A DNA stretch of 64,000 bases from WRKB01 sp031551145 (GTDB lineage Bacteria; Desulfobacterota; Desulfovibrionia; Desulfovibrionales; Desulfovibrionaceae). This document shows positions 59,636 through 64,000 of this stretch, piece after piece. Numbering within the stretch: the first letter of the stretch is position 1; the number at the start of each line of letters is the position of its first letter. The position numbers and the translations under genes are program-made. A model generated the notes under the pieces. The model was given only the letters and a program-made list of their open reading frames with translations. It was not told the DNA's origin and ran no database searches. Location of the stretch: positions 1 through 64,000 of the forward strand of contig JAVBNZ010000002.1 in NCBI GenBank assembly GCA_031551145.1, in the 5' to 3' direction.

Positions 59636-61243
59636 ATGAAGAAATGTGCGGGATTGTCGATCGCGGTTGTATGTGCGGCGACGTTGGTTCTGGGCGCCGC
59701 CGGAGTGGCCGGGGCCATTGATTTCAAGGCCAAGGGCGAGTGGATTATGAGTTTTGATTACGGGGTCGGCGGCAACTTCATGTCCAAGGGCCGCGACGGC
59801 AACGACATGTACGGCAACCGCAGGGCGGCCGGACACGGATCGGAGGACAATTTCGAAGCCCGCCAGCGCGTGCGACTGCAACTGGACGCCGTGGCTTCCG
59901 AAAACCTTTCGGGCACGGTGTTCTTTGAAATAGGCGACACGGTCTGGGGACAGAGCAACACCCTGTACGGCGGCGGCGGAACTCTGGGCACGGACGGCGT
60001 GATCGTCGAGGTCAAAAGGGCCTATCTGGACTGGATAGTGCCCGGCACCGACCTGCGCGTGCGCATGGGCCTGCAGGGCTGGTATCTTCCCGGCTTCACT
60101 TTCGGCAACGCGATTTTGATGGAAGACGGCGCGGGAATCTCCGCCGCGTATAAATTCAACGACAATGTCTCGCTCAACGCCTTCTGGATGCGGCCTTACA
60201 ACGATTCGCCCGTCAACACGCCCACGCCCGGCGTTGCGGCCAATTTTCTCGACAACTTCGACCTTTTCGGGTTGGTGCTGCCGCTTACTTTCGACGGCTT
60301 CAAAATCACGCCCTGGGTCATGGGCGGAGCCGTGGGCGAAAGCTATATGCGCAGCGACTTCAACTTCGGCACGCAGATCTTAAGCGGCAGCAAGGCCTAT
60401 AACGGCGCAAGCCCCATCGACGTGCGCCGCAATCTTTCCCCCTTTGCGGCGCGGGGCGGTCTGCTCGACGGCAACGCCAGGCATCTTGAGCGCTCCAATC
60501 CGTATTCCACCATGTTCTGGGCCGGTCTTACCGGGGAAGTCTCCGCTCTCGATCCCTGGCGCATCGCCTGGGATTTCAACTACGGCGGGGTATACACCGG
60601 ACGCGACGCCTATGACCGCAAGGGCTGGTTGCTGAACGCTCTGGTGGAATACAAGACTTCCTGGGGCACGCCCGGCGTTGTGGCCTGGTGGGGCAGCGGC
60701 GACGACGGCAATCTGAAGAACGGTTCCGAGGTCATGCCCTACGTCTCGATCGGCAGCGGCGGTTACAGCCTGTCCACCCTCGGTTTCTGGGGCGAGCCCC
60801 ACCTCTCCAACGACGGCATCCTGGGGTACAACCCCGTGGGCACCTGGGGCGTGGGCGCGCGGATCATGGATCTCTCCTTCCTGGAAAGGCTGACGCACAA
60901 CATCCGCGTCAACTTCTTCCAGGGCACCAACGATCCCAAGATGGCGGGCTATATCACCGGCACCCGGACGTATCAGGGCCGCACGGCCTCCGGCACGATG
61001 TCCGACTTCAACAGTTACGGGGTCTACCTGACGAGCATGGATTCGGGAATCGAAGTCAACCTCGACTCCAAATACCAGATCACCGAGAACCTCGATCTCT
61101 GGATGCACCTCGGCTACATCCATCTGTGGCTTGATGCCGGCCGTTCGATGTGGGGCCACAGCGCCAGAGCGGGCGGTCTCGGCAACACGCTGAATCTCAT
61201 GGATGCCTTCCGGGCGAACATAGCCTTGCGCTACTCGTTCTGA
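59636..61243 (+). CDS. Outer membrane porin (homotrimeric type)
   Basis: A 535-residue outer membrane beta-barrel protein. The signal peptide ends AAGVAGA (about residue 26) before IDFKAKGEWIMSFDYG. The body is rich in alternating aromatic/polar strands, and the last residues are MDAFRANIALRYSF, with the terminal phenylalanine typical of porins. It resembles the outer membrane homotrimeric porins of Desulfovibrio. The start at 59636 is chosen for the signal peptide. It follows the molybdoenzyme gene and precedes the maturation genes, so it may serve purine entry; this is inferred. Its stop overlaps the convergent mocA-type gene by 13 bases. Confidence 0.88.
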   Translation: MKKCAGLSIAVVCAATLVLGAAGVAGAIDFKAKGEWIMSFDYGVGGNFMSKGRDGNDMYGNRRAAGHGSEDNFEARQRVRLQLDAVASENLSGTVFFEIGDTVWGQSNTLYGGGGTLGTDGVIVEVKRAYLDWIVPGTDLRVRMGLQGWYLPGFTFGNAILMEDGAGISAAYKFNDNVSLNAFWMRPYNDSPVNTPTPGVAANFLDNFDLFGLVLPLTFDGFKITPWVMGGAVGESYMRSDFNFGTQILSGSKAYNGASPIDVRRNLSPFAARGGLLDGNARHLERSNPYSTMFWAGLTGEVSALDPWRIAWDFNYGGVYTGRDAYDRKGWLLNALVEYKTSWGTPGVVAWWGSGDDGNLKNGSEVMPYVSIGSGGYSLSTLGFWGEPHLSNDGILGYNPVGTWGVGARIMDLSFLERLTHNIRVNFFQGTNDPKMAGYITGTRTYQGRTASGTMSDFNSYGVYLTSMDSGIEVNLDSKYQITENLDLWMHLGYIHLWLDAGRSMWGHSARAGGLGNTLNLMDAFRANIALRYSF

Positions 61244-61824
61244 AGCCGGAGCAGGAGTGCATAGTGCTCCGGCTCATCCACGTCCCGCAGAGCCTCCTCT
61301 TGTACCTCCACAAGGCGGAGGCTCTCGGGATGTCGTTCCCGCACCGCGCGGCCGCCCGTGTCGCCGCGCACGGCCAGAAGCTCCTCATCGAACTTCGCCG
61401 GAAAAAAAACCGGGTTCCCCGGCCGCCCGGCGTGCGCGGGCGCAATAATATGTTCGGAATCGGCCTCCGCGAGCACGGCCAGAACCGCGGCCGCGTCCAA
61501 CAAGGGCTGGTCGGCCGCGAAAAACAGCCTGCCTCCCTCTTCGCCGGGCCGCTCCGTCTCCTTGACGGCGAGCAGCCCCAGGCGCATGCTTAACGACTGG
61601 CCGGCCTCCGGTTGCGCATTGATCACCAGACGCACGCCGGGGGGGATGTCCAGACCCCGCGCCGTTTCCTCCGTGCTTACCAGCACAACGGAAGCCAGCG
61701 GCAGGGACAGGGCCAGATCGATAACGTGCCTCGCCAGCGCTTTGCCTTTGAAGGGAAGCAGCAGCTTGTTCGCGCCCATGCGGCGCGCAAACCCGGCCGC
61801 GGAAATAATGCCGTGTATCTTCAT
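61231..61824 (-). CDS. MocA-type nucleotidyltransferase
   Basis: A 197-residue NTP transferase of the MocA/MobA type. It opens IHGIISAAGFARRMGANKLLLPFKGKALARHV, the nucleotide-binding loop and lysine, and has FFAADQPLLDA with metal-binding acid. MocA adds CMP to the Mo cofactor of xanthine dehydrogenase-family enzymes; the YgfJ homologue lies in the E. coli cluster. It is the only minus-strand gene of the cluster, divergent from yqeC by eight bases. Confidence 0.88.
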   Translation of the reverse strand: MKIHGIISAAGFARRMGANKLLLPFKGKALARHVIDLALSLPLASVVLVSTEETARGLDIPPGVRLVINAQPEAGQSLSMRLGLLAVKETERPGEEGGRLFFAADQPLLDAAAVLAVLAEADSEHIIAPAHAGRPGNPVFFPAKFDEELLAVRGDTGGRAVRERHPESLRLVEVQEEALRDVDEPEHYALLLRLQNE

Positions 61825-61832
61825 GGTGTGTA

Positions 61833-62576
61833 ATGCCGACTATTGCTGAACTGCTCGAACTCCGCAAGGGCGGCGCAAAACCCGTTACGGCCTTTATAGG
61901 CAGCGGCGGCAAGACGAGCCTGCTTTTTCTGCTCGCGCAACGCTTCCGTGAAGAACGCGTGCTGGTGGGCACCAGCGTCAAGCTGGGCAGGCCGGATCCG
62001 GAAAGCATCGATCGCTTTTTTCTGCCGGAAGACGCATCCCGCCTGCACGGGGCGGAGCCGGGCATCACCCTTGTCGGCCGGGTTTTGGAGGCCGAGCACA
62101 AAATAAGCGCGCCGCCCCTGGAGCTGTTCGGCCGGCTTGCGTCGCTTTTCGACTTCTGTCTCATCGAGGCCGACGGTTCGCGACGACTGCCCTACAAGGG
62201 CTGGGCGCATTATGAACCCGTGGTGCCCGACTGCGTGGGCATGACCGTGGCGGTCATGCCTGTGCCCCCTCCCGACTGCCTGATCACGGAAGAATGCGTA
62301 CATCGCCTGCCCCTGTTCTGCGAAATAACGGGCGCGCGGCCCGGCGATATCCTGCGGCCGGAACACCTGGCCGCGGCCGTATCCCATCCGCGCGGGCTGC
62401 TCGCCAAGGCGCGCGGCCGCACGGCGCTGGTGTTCAATCAGGTGGAAAGCCGTGAAGCCGCCGACACGGCGCGCGAAATCCTCTCCCTGCTTCCTCCTTC
62501 CTGTCGCGTGAACCTGTGGCGCGTATTCGCCGCAAGCGCGCACAGGGACAGAGGCGCCGTTCTCGCAATCCGCTGA
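61833..62576 (+). CDS. yqeC: Selenium-dependent hydroxylase accessory protein YqeC
   Basis: A 247-residue YqeC-family protein. VTAFIGSGGKTSLLFLLAQRF is a P-loop (GSGGKTS), FCLIEADGSRRLPYKGWAHYEPVVP is the family signature, and LVFNQVESREAADTA ends the nucleotide domain. Members occur only with selenium-dependent Mo hydroxylases. It closes the cluster. A 186-base gap with promoter-like sequence follows. Confidence 0.9.
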   Translation: MPTIAELLELRKGGAKPVTAFIGSGGKTSLLFLLAQRFREERVLVGTSVKLGRPDPESIDRFFLPEDASRLHGAEPGITLVGRVLEAEHKISAPPLELFGRLASLFDFCLIEADGSRRLPYKGWAHYEPVVPDCVGMTVAVMPVPPPDCLITEECVHRLPLFCEITGARPGDILRPEHLAAAVSHPRGLLAKARGRTALVFNQVESREAADTAREILSLLPPSCRVNLWRVFAASAHRDRGAVLAIR

Positions 62577-62700
62577 GGGTGCGAAACATTTTCCCCGCGA
62601 AAAATGACGTTGCCTTTTTAAATATGCTGAAATAAACATATAACAGGACGATCACGCTTTTTTTCCCGAAAGTCGGCGTGGTGTTTCCCCTATTTTTGTA

Positions 62701-62730
62701 ATTGACACGCATTCTCATTTTTTATAGAGT
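62701..62730 (+). promoter_or_regulatory. Promoter and possible metal operator of the P-type ATPase operon
   Basis: TTGACA (62702-62707) and TATAGA (62723-62728) are 15 bases apart, shorter than ideal. On the minus strand the same bases read TGAGAATGCGTGTCAA, which resembles a Fur-type 7-1-7 site in its left half only. It is the only promoter-like sequence in the gap. Confidence 0.4.
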
Positions 62731-62761
62731 AACCCTAACGCTGATCCGACAGGAGAAAAAA

Positions 62762-63013
62762 ATGGGTAATGAATGGTGGAAATACGGCATAGGCTTGGGC
62801 ATAGGCGTTGCCATCGGCGCGGCCGGGGCAATTTTGATTTCGCGCAATCCCGGCGCGGTGAAAAAGGCCTGTACCACATTGATCAGCCATGCTATGGCCG
62901 CACAGGAAAAAGCCGCCACCGTCGTGGAGAGTGTGAAAGAAGATATGGAAGACATGGCTGCCGAAGCGCGTCATGATTTCGAAGAACGCAAAAAAAGCGC
63001 TTCCGAGGCATAG
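62762..63013 (+). CDS. Small membrane protein next to a metal ATPase
   Basis: An 83-residue protein. One glycine-rich membrane helix (IGLGIGVAIGAAGAILI, about 9-25) is followed by a charged helical tail (VESVKEDMEDMAAEARHDFEERKK). The length, topology and place before a P1B-type ATPase match small proteins such as the DUF1490/DUF6110 groups, which lie beside metal ATPases. Its role is not known; regulation or assembly of the ATPase is a guess. The ATG at 62762 is preceded by an AGGAG site. Confidence 0.75.
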   Translation: MGNEWWKYGIGLGIGVAIGAAGAILISRNPGAVKKACTTLISHAMAAQEKAATVVESVKEDMEDMAAEARHDFEERKKSASEA

Positions 63014-63118
63014 CGGCTCAGGCAGCCGTTCCCTGTGCTTCACGCGGACGGGCATGCCGCGCCGAGTCGCGGCATGTCCGTCCGGTCTTCACGTTGCCTT
63101 TTCACATATGGTGTTGTT

Positions 63119-64000
63119 ATGCAGATTCTTGTAGCGGGCATGCCGTATACGGTCGCCCACGAAATGCGGGGCCGCGTGCGGTTGCGCCCCCGCAATCCCA
63201 AAGCGCGCGCCCGCGCGCGGGAAGCGTTCACGAACCTTCTTGCGCCGCTGAACGAAAAAATCGACATAACGCTCTCGGAAATTACCGGGAGCGTGCTGCT
63301 GACCTATAACGGCGCGGGCGAACTGCGCAGCCCTTTGCGCGCGCTTCTCGGCCTGCCGGAACAGCCTTCCGTTGCGCGTCCGAGGGCGGCCGCCCGCGTT
63401 GTTTCCGAGAGCGCGCCGCTGCCCGTCGGCCCGCCGGCGGTTGTCAATCCGGTGCCGGCCAAGCTGATCAGTCTGGTGTTTCCCCGGGTGATCAACGTGG
63501 CGGTGGCGATATTCCGCGCGATTCCGTACATCTTCCGCGGCCTGCGCGAACTGGTCGGAGGGCGCCTCGGCCTGAACACCCTGGACGCCGCGGCCCTCAT
63601 GGTATGCATTCTACGCAGAGACTTCAGGGCGCTTTCCTCCATCACCTTTTTCTTCAGCCTGGGCGCGTTTTTGGAATATTGGACGCGCAAGAAATCGCAC
63701 GGCGATCTGGCGAAAAGCCTCGCGCTCAACATCACCCACGTCTGGGTCAAGGACGGCGAACTGGAGCGCGAAGTTCCCATGGCCGACCTGCGTGCCGGGG
63801 AAGTGGTGGTGGTACGCGCCGGTTCCGTCATCCCCGTGGACGGCACGGTCGTGGGCGGGGAGGCGATGGTCAACCAGGCGGGCATGACGGGAGAACCCCT
63901 GCCCGTGCGCCGCGACCTCGGATCGTCGGTTTATGCGGGAACCGTGGTGGAGGAAGGAGAACTGCACATCTCCGTGACCAAGGTGGGCGGCGAGACGCGC
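63119..64000 (+). CDS. Heavy-metal P1B-type ATPase, N-terminal part (cut by window end)
   Basis: The frame runs 294 residues from an ATG at 63119 and leaves the window. A degenerate HMA-like N-terminal domain (about 1-80, with HEMRGRVRLRPRN) is followed by a basic linker, two or three hydrophobic segments, and the actuator domain with VRAGSVIPVDGTVVGGEAMVNQAGMTGEPLPV; this holds the TGE dephosphorylation loop (TGEP rather than the usual TGES). The CPx motif, DKTG site and ATP domain lie beyond the edge. Metal specificity (Mn, Zn or Fe types such as CtpC) cannot be settled. Confidence 0.9.
   Translation, partial: MQILVAGMPYTVAHEMRGRVRLRPRNPKARARAREAFTNLLAPLNEKIDITLSEITGSVLLTYNGAGELRSPLRALLGLPEQPSVARPRAAARVVSESAPLPVGPPAVVNPVPAKLISLVFPRVINVAVAIFRAIPYIFRGLRELVGGRLGLNTLDAAALMVCILRRDFRALSSITFFFSLGAFLEYWTRKKSHGDLAKSLALNITHVWVKDGELEREVPMADLRAGEVVVVRAGSVIPVDGTVVGGEAMVNQAGMTGEPLPVRRDLGSSVYAGTVVEEGELHISVTKVGGETR

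Noticed and set aside
1..64000. CRISPR arrays, prophage, integrase, transposase genes, tRNA and rRNA genes
   Set aside because: I saw no regular spaced repeats, no integrase or transposase motifs and no tRNA- or rRNA-like sequence. The only mobile-like features are the two small palindromes and the dispersed repeat.

Overview
The window is a 64 kb, GC-rich, gene-dense bacterial chromosome segment. Gene content suggests a Desulfovibrionaceae-type anaerobe: a membrane-independent Fe-S lactate oxidation system with lactate permease, a four-subunit 2-oxoacid:ferredoxin oxidoreductase, a homotrimeric-porin-type outer membrane protein, fused IspDF, and an rpoN-hpf-rapZ-PTS cluster. The family is an inference from gene content; no sulfate-reduction gene or 16S rRNA lies in the window.

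Layout. 0-9 kb: the end of a flagellin, a STAS-domain protein, an acyl-CoA ligase, IspDF, the RNase P RNA (minus strand), a zinc-ribbon coiled-coil protein, a Nif3 protein, a possible small RNA or attenuated leader, a short palindromic element, PurQ and CTP synthase. 9-14.3 kb: sigma-54 (rpoN), hpf, rapZ, mannose-family PTS EIIA and EIIB, an EIIC broken by a T9 homopolymer, and a universal stress protein. 14.3-20.3 kb (minus): a Memo-like protein, a DUF4139 protein, pyrC, pyrB and an amidohydrolase. 20.5-23.8 kb: yajC-secD-secF. 23.9-27.1 kb (minus): a large MscS-type channel and a lipoprotein. 27.3-34.6 kb (minus): lactate permease, the LutB/LutA fusion, LutC, and a glycolate oxidase-like FAD/Fe-S pair (probable D-lactate dehydrogenase). 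35-39.4 kb (minus): tightly overlapped gltX, a NifU-like gene and korCBAD.

39.7-62.6 kb is the most distinctive region. It is a plus-strand cluster matching the Escherichia coli yge/ygf purine (urate/xanthine) catabolic locus: a chemoreceptor, a sigma-54-dependent activator (YgeV/XdhR type), ygeX, ygeY, yqeA, ygeW, hyuA, ssnA, ygfK, an NCS2 purine permease, yqeB, a selenium-dependent xanthine dehydrogenase-like molybdoenzyme, an outer membrane porin, a MocA-type nucleotidyltransferase (the one minus-strand gene) and yqeC. A well-matched -24/-12 promoter preceded by three short palindromes lies between the activator gene and ygeX, and sigma-54 itself is encoded 30 kb upstream. The genes together would cover sensing, outer and inner membrane uptake, molybdoenzyme maturation, ring opening, removal of carbamoyl groups with ATP recovery (ygeW/yqeA) and release of pyruvate and ammonia (ygeX).

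The last kilobase begins a metal P-type ATPase operon (a small membrane protein plus a P1B-type ATPase cut by the window edge). Between genes there are two MITE-like imperfect palindromes and a dispersed repeat of about 120 bp that sits between co-oriented genes in the same sense.
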